Made by a program: the position numbers and the translations under genes. Shown here piece after piece: positions 25,356 to 33,436 of a stretch of DNA of 64,000 nucleotides; within the stretch, counting starts at the first letter, position 1, and the number at the start of each line of letters is the position of its first letter. This DNA is from JALCLA01 sp965653565 (GTDB lineage: Bacteria; Pseudomonadota; Gammaproteobacteria; Xanthomonadales; Xanthomonadaceae). The stretch is taken from contig CBFHAI010000003.1 of assembly GCA_965653565.1 (NCBI GenBank), forward strand, positions 62,001 through 126,000, written 5' to 3'. The notes beneath the pieces were generated by a model that ran no database searches, was not told the DNA's origin, and worked only from the letters and a program-made list of their open reading frames with translations.

Positions 25356-27181
25356 TGTCCCTGCATTCGACCGTCGCGCGCGTCACCGCGCGCATCGCCG
25401 AGAGAAGCCGCAAGCCGCGCGCCGACTATCTCGCGCTGATGGCTTCGCAGCGCGACAACGGTCCCGCTCGCGGCCGCTTGAACTGCGGCAATCTCGCGCA
25501 CGGTTTCGCCGCCACCGGCGTCGACAAGCCGCGGCTGCGCGGCATGCGCGGCGGCAACATCGGCATCGTCACGGCCTACAACGACATGCTGTCGGCGCAT
25601 CAACCGCTCGAACACTATCCGACGCTGATCCGTGCCGCGGCGCGCGCTACGGGTGGCGCCGCGCAGGTGGCCGGCGGCGTGCCCGCGATGTGCGATGGCG
25701 TGACCCAGGGCCGGGTCGGTATGGAACTGTCGCTGTTCTCGCGCGACACCATCGCGCTCGGCACCGCGGTGGCGCTGTCGCACGACATGTTCGATGCCGC
25801 GCTGCTGCTCGGTGTCTGCGACAAGATCGTGCCCGGCCTGCTGATCGGCGCACTCAGTTTCGGTCACTTGCCGATGATCTTCGTGCCGGCCGGGCCGATG
25901 ACGTCGGGCCTGCCGAACCCGGAAAAGGCCAAAGTCCGCCAGCGATACGCCGAAGGCAAGGCGACGCGCGAGGAATTGCTCGAAGCCGAGGCGCAGTCGT
26001 ACCACGGCCCCGGCACCTGTACTTTCTACGGCACCGCCAATTCGAACCAGATGCTGCTCGAGGCGATGGGCCTGATGCTGCCGGGCATGGCCTTCGTCAA
26101 TCCGGGCACGCCGCTGCGCGACGCACTCACCGTCGCCGCCACCGAGCGCGTGCTGCAGATCACCGCTCTCGGCGACCACTACACACCGCTCGCGCAGACC
26201 TTCGACGAGAAGGCGATCGTCAATGCGATGGTTGCCCTGGTGGCGACCGGCGGATCGACCAATCACGCCATCCATCTGGTCGCGATGGCACGTGCCGGCG
26301 GCCTGCTGATCGATTGGGACGATCTCGACGAATTGTCGAAAGTCACGCCGCTGCTGGCGCGCGTGTATCCGAACGGCAGCGCCGACGTGAATCATTTCCA
26401 GGCCGCCGGCGGCACCGGTTTCGTGATTCGCGAATTGCTCGCGGCCGGCCTGATGCATCCGGACATCCGCACCGTGCACGGTGGCGATTTGTGGGCGCAG
26501 GCGCAGGAGCCGCATCTGGATGATGTGACGTTGCGATTCCGCGCCGCCCCCGCCGTGTCGCTCGATCCGGCCGTCGTGCGCCCCACCGCCGAACCGTTCG
26601 ACAGCGAAGGCGGCATGTTGCGCCTGCAGGGCAATCTCGGCCGCGCCATCGTCAAGATCTCCGCGGTGTCGCACGCGCATCGATCGATCACCGCGCCGGC
26701 GCGATTGTTCGAATCGCAGGACGCCTTGCTCGCGGCGTTCAAGGTCGGCGAATTGGTCGGCGATTTCGTCGCCGTGGTGCGCGGCCAGGGACCGCGCGCC
26801 AACGGCATGCCGGAACTGCACAAACTCACCCCGACACTCGGCGTGATGCAGGATCGCGGGCAACGCGTCGCGCTGCTCACCGACGGGCGCATGTCGGGCG
26901 CGTCGGGCAAGGTGCTCGCGGCGATCCACGTGGTGCCCGAGTCGGTCGATCGCGGCCCGATTTCGAAATTGCGCGATGGCGATGTGATCCGCATCGATGC
27001 CGAAGCCGGCGTGATGGAAGTGCAGATCGATGCCGCGCAATGGGCATTGCGCGAACCGATCCGGCACGACCTCGCCGCCAACCGCGCCGGCGCCGGTCGC
27101 GAACTCTTCAGCCTGATGCGCGCGCAGGCCGGCACCGCGGAGCAGGGCGCCTGCAGCCTGTTCGCGCCGGAACGGGATTGA
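25355..27181 (+). CDS. edd: Phosphogluconate dehydratase
   Basis: 608 aa, the usual length for Edd. It dehydrates 6-phosphogluconate to KDPG and is a [4Fe-4S] IlvD/Edd family enzyme. Hallmarks are GIVTAYNDMLSAHQPLEHYP, PAMCDGVTQGRVGMELSLFS, the cluster cysteine in GVCDKIVPG, PGTCTFYGTANSNQMLLEAM and LTDGRMSGASGKVLAAIHV near the C-terminus. It overlaps pgl and glk by one base each, a sign of a tightly coupled operon. Confidence 0.97.
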   Translation: MSLHSTVARVTARIAERSRKPRADYLALMASQRDNGPARGRLNCGNLAHGFAATGVDKPRLRGMRGGNIGIVTAYNDMLSAHQPLEHYPTLIRAAARATGGAAQVAGGVPAMCDGVTQGRVGMELSLFSRDTIALGTAVALSHDMFDAALLLGVCDKIVPGLLIGALSFGHLPMIFVPAGPMTSGLPNPEKAKVRQRYAEGKATREELLEAEAQSYHGPGTCTFYGTANSNQMLLEAMGLMLPGMAFVNPGTPLRDALTVAATERVLQITALGDHYTPLAQTFDEKAIVNAMVALVATGGSTNHAIHLVAMARAGGLLIDWDDLDELSKVTPLLARVYPNGSADVNHFQAAGGTGFVIRELLAAGLMHPDIRTVHGGDLWAQAQEPHLDDVTLRFRAAPAVSLDPAVVRPTAEPFDSEGGMLRLQGNLGRAIVKISAVSHAHRSITAPARLFESQDALLAAFKVGELVGDFVAVVRGQGPRANGMPELHKLTPTLGVMQDRGQRVALLTDGRMSGASGKVLAAIHVVPESVDRGPISKLRDGDVIRIDAEAGVMEVQIDAAQWALREPIRHDLAANRAGAGRELFSLMRAQAGTAEQGACSLFAPERD

Positions 27182-28176
27182 TGCGCGACCTGGCCCTGAT
27201 CGCCGATATCGGCGGCACCAACGCGCGCTTTGCGCTGACGGACTTGGCATCGCCGGTGCCGGCGTTGTTGCAGGCGAGATCGCTGCCGAATGCGGATTTC
27301 GCCAGCCTGCAGCACGCGGCCGAACACTACCTGGCGAATGTCGACGGCAAGCCGCGCCGCGCGGCGATCGCGGTGGCCTCGCCGGTCGGTGCCGATGAAA
27401 TCCGTCTCACCAATCGCGCCTGGTCGTTCAGTCGCAGCGAGTTGCAGCGCACGCTCGGCCTCGACGAGTTGCGCATGATCAACGATTTCGGCGCGGTGGC
27501 CTGGGCCGTTCCCGCACTCGGCCCCGACACCCGCGTGACGCTGCACGGCAGCGTCGATGCGCCGCTGCGCGGGCCGGTCACCGTGATCGGTCCGGGCACC
27601 GGGCTCGGCGTCGCGTTGCTCGTCGGTTCGGCCGAGCGCGGCTGGCACGTCGTGGAAACCGAAGGCGGCCATGTCAGCTTCGCGCCGCTGGGCGTCGAAG
27701 AACATTCGATCGCGCGCTGGCTCACCGCGCGCTTCGGCCGCGCATCGACCGAACGCCTGCTTAGCGGCGATGGCCTCTCGCACATCGACGCCGCCTTGCG
27801 CGGCGCGGACAAGGGCCCGCCGGAAGCCGACAAGATGCCGCTGCGCGATCCGGGCGAGATCGTCGCCGCCGCGCTCGAAGGTCACGATCTCGACGCCCGC
27901 CGCACGCTCGCGCGCTTCTGCGCGGTGCTCGGCAGCGTGGCGGGCGATGCCGCGCTGATCCACGGCGCGCGCACCGTGATGATCGCCGGCGGCATCGTGC
28001 CGCGCTTCCTGCCATTCCTGCGCAGCAGCGCGTTTCGCGAGCGTTTCCTCGCCAAAGGCCGCTTCGCCGCCTATCTCGAGTCGGTGGCGATCCATGTCGT
28101 CACGCATCCGCATCCCGGCCTGCTTGGCGCCGCCGTGGCGCTGCGCGCCGCTCCCATCGAAGGATCCCCCGCATGA
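27181..28176 (+). CDS. glk: Glucokinase (ROK-unrelated, Glk family)
   Basis: 331 aa. It phosphorylates glucose with ATP and feeds zwf. ATP-binding block 1 is IADIGGTNARFAL (7-19). The sugar-binding region is INDFGAVAWAVPAL, with catalytic Asp in NDF. The block VIGPGTGLGVALL and the ETEGGHVSFAP motif are typical of proteobacterial Glk. It sits between edd and eda with 1- and 4-base overlaps, so its product matches free glucose released by the neighbouring glucosidases; that link is inference. A C-terminal segment is longer than E. coli Glk (321 aa) by about ten residues. Confidence 0.95.
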   Translation: MRDLALIADIGGTNARFALTDLASPVPALLQARSLPNADFASLQHAAEHYLANVDGKPRRAAIAVASPVGADEIRLTNRAWSFSRSELQRTLGLDELRMINDFGAVAWAVPALGPDTRVTLHGSVDAPLRGPVTVIGPGTGLGVALLVGSAERGWHVVETEGGHVSFAPLGVEEHSIARWLTARFGRASTERLLSGDGLSHIDAALRGADKGPPEADKMPLRDPGEIVAAALEGHDLDARRTLARFCAVLGSVAGDAALIHGARTVMIAGGIVPRFLPFLRSSAFRERFLAKGRFAAYLESVAIHVVTHPHPGLLGAAVALRAAPIEGSPA

Positions 28177-28829
28177 ACCTGTGGAACGAAAGCACGCGTG
28201 CCGCGCGCGTCGACGAATTGCTGGGACAGGCACCGGTGCTGCCGGTGCTGGGCATCGCGCGGCTCGACGATGCGGTGCCGCTGGCGCGCGCGCTGGTCGA
28301 GGCCGGCTTGCCGGTGCTTGAGGTGACCTTGCGCAGCGACGTGGCGATCGACGCCATCGCGCGCATCGTGCGCGAAGTGCCGAACGCGATCGTCGGCGCC
28401 GGCACCGTGCTCGATGCCGCCGCGCTCGATGCGGTGGCCCGCGCCGGCGCGGCGTTCGCGATTTCGCCGGGCGCCAGCGACGCGCTCTACGCCGCCGCCG
28501 ACCAATCGGCGCTGCCGTGGATTCCGGCCGTCGCCACCGCGAGCGAGGTGATGCGCGGGCTCGAACACGGCCATCGCCGCTTCAAGTTCTTCCCAGCCGA
28601 GTCGGCCGGCGGCATCGGCGCCTTGCGCGCCTTCGCCGGGCCCTTCCCGCAGGTGCGTTTCTGCCCGACCGGCGGCATCGATGCGAGCACCGCGCCGCGC
28701 TACCTCGCGCTGTCGAACGTGATCACCGTCGGCGGCTCGTGGATGGTGCCGGGCGTCGCGCTGCAGACGCGCGATTGGGCCCAGATCGGCACGCTTGCCG
28801 CCCAGTGCAAGGGCCTGCGTCCGCGCTGA
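28173..28829 (+). CDS. eda: KDPG aldolase (2-keto-3-deoxy-6-phosphogluconate aldolase)
   Basis: 218 aa. It cleaves KDPG to pyruvate and glyceraldehyde-3-phosphate, completing the Entner-Doudoroff route. The Schiff-base lysine is K138 in RFKFFPAE, with E50 and R54 in LEVTLRS, and phosphate-binding GGIDAS near residue 170. It overlaps glk by ATGA. The same enzyme is needed to finish uronate breakdown, so it also serves the kdu cluster at 57-64 kb in principle. Confidence 0.96.
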   Translation: MNLWNESTRAARVDELLGQAPVLPVLGIARLDDAVPLARALVEAGLPVLEVTLRSDVAIDAIARIVREVPNAIVGAGTVLDAAALDAVARAGAAFAISPGASDALYAAADQSALPWIPAVATASEVMRGLEHGHRRFKFFPAESAGGIGALRAFAGPFPQVRFCPTGGIDASTAPRYLALSNVITVGGSWMVPGVALQTRDWAQIGTLAAQCKGLRPR

Positions 28830-28883
28830 ATGATGCGGCGCAGCATGCCTGCGCCCCCCGTTCGGGTAAAAACTACGCCCAGA

Positions 28884-28902
28884 TCGCAAACCGGGCTTGC
28901 GA
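28884..28902. promoter_or_regulatory. Candidate operator before the LacI gene
   Basis: TCGCAA-N7-TTGCGA is a 19-bp dyad 12 bp before the LacI start codon. LacI-type regulators often autoregulate from such sites. It does not match the ATACGTAT sites of the sugar locus, so it may bind a different protein. Confidence 0.35.
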
Positions 28903-28913
28903 ACGACTGGGTC

Positions 28914-29948
28914 ATGAAAGGCAAGGCAACCTCTTTCGACATCGCCTATCAGGCCGGTGTCTCGCAATCGACGGTGTCGCGCGCCCTGGCGGGCAGCCCG
29001 CTGGTGAGCCTCGATACCCGGCGCAAAGTGCAGGCGATCGCCAAGCAGCTCAACTACAAGGTCGACAAGAACGCCTCGAACCTGCGCCGCCAGCATTCGG
29101 TGACGCTGGCGCTGCTGCTGTTCGAAGACCCGACCTCGGACGACTCGCTGATCAATCCGTTCTTCCTCTCGATGCTCGGCTCGATCACGCGCGCCTGCGC
29201 GCGCCAGGGCTACGACCTGCTGATCTCGTTCCAGCAGCTGTCCGACGATTGGCATGCCGACTATCACGACAGCCACAAGGCCGACGGTTTGATCCTGCTC
29301 GGCTACGGCGACTATCTGGTGTCGCGCAGCAAACTGCAGAAGCTGGCCGAGCAGGACACGCATTTCGTGCGCTGGGGCGCGGTGGTGGAAGGCCAGCCCG
29401 GCATTTCGGTCGGCTGCGACAATGCGCAGGGCGGCCGCGCCATCACCGAGCATCTGCTCAGCCTCGGCCGCCGTCGCATCGCCTTCATCGGCAACGCGTC
29501 GGCGCACTGCCCGGAATTCCTCGATCGCTATCGCGGCCACTGCGCGGCCTTGCAGGCGGCCGGCATCGAGGTCGATCCGGCCTTGCAGGTCGACGCGATG
29601 GATTCGACCGAACAGGTCGGTTATCGCGGCATGCGCGAATTGCTCGACGGCAAGATCGCATTCGACGCCGTGTTCGCGGCCAGCGATCTGCTGGCGATCG
29701 GTGCGATGCACGCGTTGGGTGATGCCGGAATCCCGGTGCCCTCGCAGGTCGCCGTCGCCGGTTTCGACGACATCCCGATGGCGAGCTTCGTCAATCCGTC
29801 GCTCACCACCGTGCTGCAGGATACGAAGATGGCCGGCGAAATCCTGGTCGGGAAACTGCTGCAGCAGATTCGCGGCGAGCCGGCGGAGAGCGTGATGCTG
29901 CCCGCCCAGGTCGTCATCCGCCGGTCGTGCGGCGCGCGTCCGGCCTGA
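28914..29948 (+). CDS. LacI family transcriptional regulator (candidate maltodextrin regulator)
   Basis: 344 aa. The N-terminal HTH is FDIAYQAGVSQSTVSRALAG (about 7-26) with the hinge helix DKNASNLRRQHS (about 51-62). It is followed by a periplasmic-binding-protein-like effector domain ending VAVAGFDDIPMASFVNPSLT. The ATG at 28914 gives the usual LacI spacing; upstream ATG codons lie in the leader and would add a poor N-terminus. It is placed between the Entner-Doudoroff operon and the maltodextrin locus, and I infer that it binds the three ATACGTAT sites there. The effector is probably maltose, glucose or a derivative. Its 3' end overlaps the convergent amylase gene by 35 bp. Confidence 0.85.
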   Translation: MKGKATSFDIAYQAGVSQSTVSRALAGSPLVSLDTRRKVQAIAKQLNYKVDKNASNLRRQHSVTLALLLFEDPTSDDSLINPFFLSMLGSITRACARQGYDLLISFQQLSDDWHADYHDSHKADGLILLGYGDYLVSRSKLQKLAEQDTHFVRWGAVVEGQPGISVGCDNAQGGRAITEHLLSLGRRRIAFIGNASAHCPEFLDRYRGHCAALQAAGIEVDPALQVDAMDSTEQVGYRGMRELLDGKIAFDAVFAASDLLAIGAMHALGDAGIPVPSQVAVAGFDDIPMASFVNPSLTTVLQDTKMAGEILVGKLLQQIRGEPAESVMLPAQVVIRRSCGARPA

Positions 29949-31671
29949 CCAGGCGGTCGAGCTTTTCCAGCAGCTTCGGCTGCGTGATCGGCGCATCGAG
30001 CAGCCACACCAAGGCGTCGTGCGGGCCGACCTGCAGCGACGGCGTCGCGCCCGGCGCGATCGTGATGCGCACCGAACTGTCGCCGAACGCGCTGCGCCAG
30101 GTGCCGGGTTGCAAGGCATCGCCGAGCTCGAAGTTGGCCGGCGCGCCGCCCTTGTTGAGCAGAACCAGCGCGGTCTGCGTCACGCCGCCATGCTGGAATA
30201 CGCGATAGAACGCGGCGCGGTCGCCGGCCAGTTCGAGGTTCAACTGCAGGCCGCGTTGCAGGGCCGGCGACGCGGCGCGTGCCTGCGCAATACGCGACAG
30301 TTTCTGCCGGATCGCATGATCGCGTGCCGCAGCGATGTTCTCCGGCCCGAAGTAGTTGCGGTTGCCGTGATGCTCGACGCGGCCGCGCATGAATCCAATT
30401 TCCGAGCCGTAGTAAATCACCGGAATACCGCGTGCGGTGAACAGCCAGTGATGCGCGTCGATGAAGCCGTCGTCGCTGGCCTTCATGCGCGACATATCGT
30501 GGTTATCGTAGAAGGTGGTGAGTTCGTACGGGTTGCGGTACGGACCTGCTTGCAGGTGCAGCGCGTCTGCAAGTTTCGCGTAATCGCTATCGGGGTTCTG
30601 GAAAACCTCGACCAGCGCCTTCTTCAGCGGAAAATCGAGCACGCTGTAGCTGCCGTTCTCGGCCTGCGTGAACGGCGCGATATTGGCGGCCTCGTGGTCG
30701 AAGGCTTCGCCGAACATGAAAAAACCCGGATGTTCGGCGCGGATGCGATCGGCGAAGGTCTTCCAGAACGCCAAAGGCTGCTCGCGGATCGTATCGACGC
30801 GAAAGGCCGCGGCGCCCTGCTCGATCCAATGCAGGTAGGCGCCGACCAGATAATCCATCACTTCGGGATTGTCCGGATCGAAATCGCCGAGCTGCGCCAG
30901 GCCGGGCTTGGTGTTGTAGAAGCGGTGCAGCGGATTGTTGGCGGGGTCGAGTTTTTCGGGAGCGAGATTCTCGTGATCGGCGACGAGCGTGCCTTGCGCA
31001 TCGAACACCTGCCCGAATCCCGGCTGCCGCCGGGGCATCGAGTACGCCGGCGAACTGTGGTTGCCGACGATGTCGAGCACGGTGTCCAGGCCCTTGGCCT
31101 TCAGTTCGCGCGTGAGTTCGGCGAAGCCCAGGCCTTCGCTCGGCAGATGCTCGTCGACGCGATAGAAATTGCGACCCCAATAGCCGTGGTACGCGGCCTT
31201 GCCGCGATCGGTGAGGAAGGAGGTGCACGTCACTTCGTCGCCGCCGGTGAAGCGTTCGTCGGGGTTGTTGACGATCGGCGTGATCCATACCGCGGTGAAG
31301 CCCATCTCGCGGATGTAGTCGGCGTTGTCGAGCAGGCCGCGGAAATCGCCGCCCAGATAGCCGAGGTTGTCGATGGTGCCGTCGGGGCACTTGAGCGGGA
31401 TATCGAAACTGCCGTTCGCGCCGCCCTGGTCACGGTGATCGTTCGACGGATCGCCGTTGACGAAGCGATCGGTGAGCACGAAATAGATCGCCTGGCTGGC
31501 GAATGGTTCGAGCGTGCCGTAGTACTCGGCGACGGTTGCGGACTTTGCGGCCGCCGCCGCCGGCTCGGGTGCCGGTGGCGCGATGTCGTCGCGCGTCGCG
31601 GTGGACGCGCAGCCCATGAGCGCCGCGATCGCAGCCGCGAGCAGCAAAGGACGAAGGGACATTGCTTGCAT
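29914..31671 (-). CDS. Alpha-amylase family lipoprotein (GH13)
   Basis: 585 aa. A lipoprotein signal ends in the lipobox LMGC (Cys at 21, or 18 if the second Met starts translation), so the enzyme is likely outer-membrane anchored. GH13 features follow: FVLTDRFVNGDPSNDH at the barrel start, DIVGNHSSP (region I), nucleophile D293 in FRVDTI (region II), acid/base E322 in MFGEAF (region III) and D392 in YDNHDMSRM (region IV). All catalytic residues are present. It hydrolyses alpha-1,4-glucans to maltodextrins. It lies 50 bases after the MFS transporter and probably shares its transcript and operator at 33316. Confidence 0.9.
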   Translation of the reverse strand: MQAMSLRPLLLAAAIAALMGCASTATRDDIAPPAPEPAAAAAKSATVAEYYGTLEPFASQAIYFVLTDRFVNGDPSNDHRDQGGANGSFDIPLKCPDGTIDNLGYLGGDFRGLLDNADYIREMGFTAVWITPIVNNPDERFTGGDEVTCTSFLTDRGKAAYHGYWGRNFYRVDEHLPSEGLGFAELTRELKAKGLDTVLDIVGNHSSPAYSMPRRQPGFGQVFDAQGTLVADHENLAPEKLDPANNPLHRFYNTKPGLAQLGDFDPDNPEVMDYLVGAYLHWIEQGAAAFRVDTIREQPLAFWKTFADRIRAEHPGFFMFGEAFDHEAANIAPFTQAENGSYSVLDFPLKKALVEVFQNPDSDYAKLADALHLQAGPYRNPYELTTFYDNHDMSRMKASDDGFIDAHHWLFTARGIPVIYYGSEIGFMRGRVEHHGNRNYFGPENIAAARDHAIRQKLSRIAQARAASPALQRGLQLNLELAGDRAAFYRVFQHGGVTQTALVLLNKGGAPANFELGDALQPGTWRSAFGDSSVRITIAPGATPSLQVGPHDALVWLLDAPITQPKLLEKLDRLVRPDARRTTGG

Positions 31672-31721
31672 GGCGGCGCTCCGGTGGAATTTGGCGGGAT
31701 GCGGCGACCCCGAAGGAAAAC

Positions 31722-33215
31722 TTACGACGCCGATTCTGCCACCGCCGCGGCGCGCACACGCGGTTCGGCCACGCGCAGCACGCACAGGCCGGCGACGAAG
31801 AAACTCACGCCGCCGATCGCCAGCGCCCAGATCGGCTCGCTGCCGAAGAAGGTCTTGAGCAGCACGCCGAGCACGCTGGCGGCCAGCAGCTGCGGGATCA
31901 CGATGAAGAAATTGAAGATGCCCATGTACACGCCCATCTTCTTCGCCGGCAGGCTGTCGCTGAGCAGCGCGTACGGCAGCGACAGGATCGAGGCCCACGC
32001 GAAGCCGACGCCGACCATCGAGGCGAGCAGCCAGTTCGGATCGCGGATGAAGAAGAACGAGATCAACGCGGCTGCACCGATCCACAGGTTCACCACATGG
32101 CTCAGGCGCAGGCCCAGCTTCGCCACCATGCGCGGGATCGCAATCGCGGCCAGCGCCGCGAAGCCGTTGTAGGCCGCGAACAGCACGCCGACCCAGTTGG
32201 CGCCTTCGTTATAGGCTTCGGACGTCGGGTCGCTGCTGCCGAAATGCACCTGCGTCACCGCCGAGGTGGTGTAGATCCACATCGCGAACAGCGCGAACCA
32301 CGAGAAGAACTGCACCACCGCCAGGCGCCGCATCGCGTCGGGCATCGCGTGCAGATCGGCCATGATCTGGGTGAAGGCATTGCTCGAACGCGTGCGCGCG
32401 ATGAACACCAGCGCCAGACCGTAGACCAACAATCCGCCGGCGAGCAGATACAACTCCTTGGCCAGCTTCATCGACGCGATCAGCGCGATCAGGCCGGCGC
32501 CCGCCACCAGCCACAACAAGGCGTCGCGCAGCAGGGGCGGACGGACTTCGCGTGATGCGGGCGGGTTCGCATCGTCGAAGGCTTCGAGCACTTCGGGCGG
32601 ATACTCGCGGGTGCGAAACACCGTCCACGCCACCGCGCCGAGCATCACCACGGCGCCGGCATAGAAGGCGTAGCGCACCGTCGGCGGAATCGCGCCGGCT
32701 TCCGCGGTATTGGTGACGCCGGCCTTCGCCAGCAGCCACGGCAGCAGGCTCGCCACCACCGCACCAATGCCGATGAAGAAACTCTGCATGGCATAGCCGC
32801 GCGCGCGCTGCTGCGACGGCAGCTGATCGGCCACGAAGGCGCGGAACGGTTCCATCGAGACGTTGATCGAGGCATCGAGAATCCACAACAGACCGGCCGC
32901 CATCCATAAGGTCGGCGAGTTCGGCATCGCCAGCAGCGCGACGCTGGCGGCGAGCGCGCCGTAGAGGAAGTACGGGCGACGGCGGCCGAGCCGGGTCCAG
33001 GTGCGATCGGAAAAATGCCCGACGATCGGTTGCACGATGAGCCCGGTGAGCGGCGCGGCGATCCACAGGATCGGCAACGCCTCCATTTCCGCGCCCAGCG
33101 TCTGGAAGATGCGGCTGACGTTGGCGTTCTGCAGCGCGAAGCCGAACTGGATGCCGAGAAAGCCGAAACACATGTTCCAGATCTGCCAGAACGACAGGGC
33201 GGGCTTGCTCGTCAT
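31722..33215 (-). CDS. MFS transporter, SLC45/sugar symporter-like (maltose/maltodextrin or glucoside uptake)
   Basis: 497 aa, about 12 membrane helices. The signature GHFSDRTWTRLGRRRPYFLYG (about 61-81) is the MFS loop 2-3 motif in the form found in SLC45/sucrose-type symporters. The N-terminus MTSKPALSFWQIWNMCFGFL with IQFGFALQNANVSRIFQTLG is typical of the maltose MFS permeases next to TonB receptors in Xanthomonas and Caulobacter. The ATG at 33215 is preferred; an ATG at 33320 lies inside the operator and cannot be the start. The substrate is inferred from the locus. It is first in an operon with the amylase lipoprotein. Confidence 0.87.
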   Translation of the reverse strand: MTSKPALSFWQIWNMCFGFLGIQFGFALQNANVSRIFQTLGAEMEALPILWIAAPLTGLIVQPIVGHFSDRTWTRLGRRRPYFLYGALAASVALLAMPNSPTLWMAAGLLWILDASINVSMEPFRAFVADQLPSQQRARGYAMQSFFIGIGAVVASLLPWLLAKAGVTNTAEAGAIPPTVRYAFYAGAVVMLGAVAWTVFRTREYPPEVLEAFDDANPPASREVRPPLLRDALLWLVAGAGLIALIASMKLAKELYLLAGGLLVYGLALVFIARTRSSNAFTQIMADLHAMPDAMRRLAVVQFFSWFALFAMWIYTTSAVTQVHFGSSDPTSEAYNEGANWVGVLFAAYNGFAALAAIAIPRMVAKLGLRLSHVVNLWIGAAALISFFFIRDPNWLLASMVGVGFAWASILSLPYALLSDSLPAKKMGVYMGIFNFFIVIPQLLAASVLGVLLKTFFGSEPIWALAIGGVSFFVAGLCVLRVAEPRVRAAAVAESAS

Positions 33216-33315
33216 GCGGGTCCTCCAGAAGCGCTTACCGGTGAATGACGGGCCCGGGAACGGGAGCGCCGGCGCTGCCCAATGGTAGGGCGCCGCCGCG
33301 CGGCGAACCCGGCCG

Positions 33316-33329
33316 TGCATACGTATTCA
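33316..33329. promoter_or_regulatory. LacI-type operator, site 1 (before MFS-amylase)
   Basis: TGCATACGTATTCA, a 14-bp near-palindrome with core ATACGTAT and one mismatched pair. It is centred about 107 bp upstream of the transporter start. The identical 14-mer occurs at 37821, and its reverse complement at 49223. Confidence 0.75.
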
Positions 33330-33370
33330 TGCGGCCCTTGTCCGGCTTCCGGCACCGCTGCGTACAAGCA

Positions 33371-33405
33371 GTGGCAGTGAGATGTTTTCGTGACTCACTG
33401 CCCAC
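33371..33405. promoter_or_regulatory. Hairpin in the leader of the secreted delta-60 repeat gene
   Basis: GTGGCAGTGAG (33371-33381) pairs with CTCACTGCCCAC (33394-33405) with one bulged base and a 12-base loop. It lies 31 bases before the ATG at 33437, so it may be a leader structure, or a terminator that insulates the gene from the operator region. Confidence 0.4.
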
Positions 33406-33436
33406 TTTCCTGCGGTCCATGAGACGGAACTACCCG

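Noticed and set aside
33216..33320. Earlier ATG start for the MFS transporter
   Set aside because: That ATG lies inside the ATACGTAT operator, and the extra residues do not match the family N-terminus. ATG 33215 fits.
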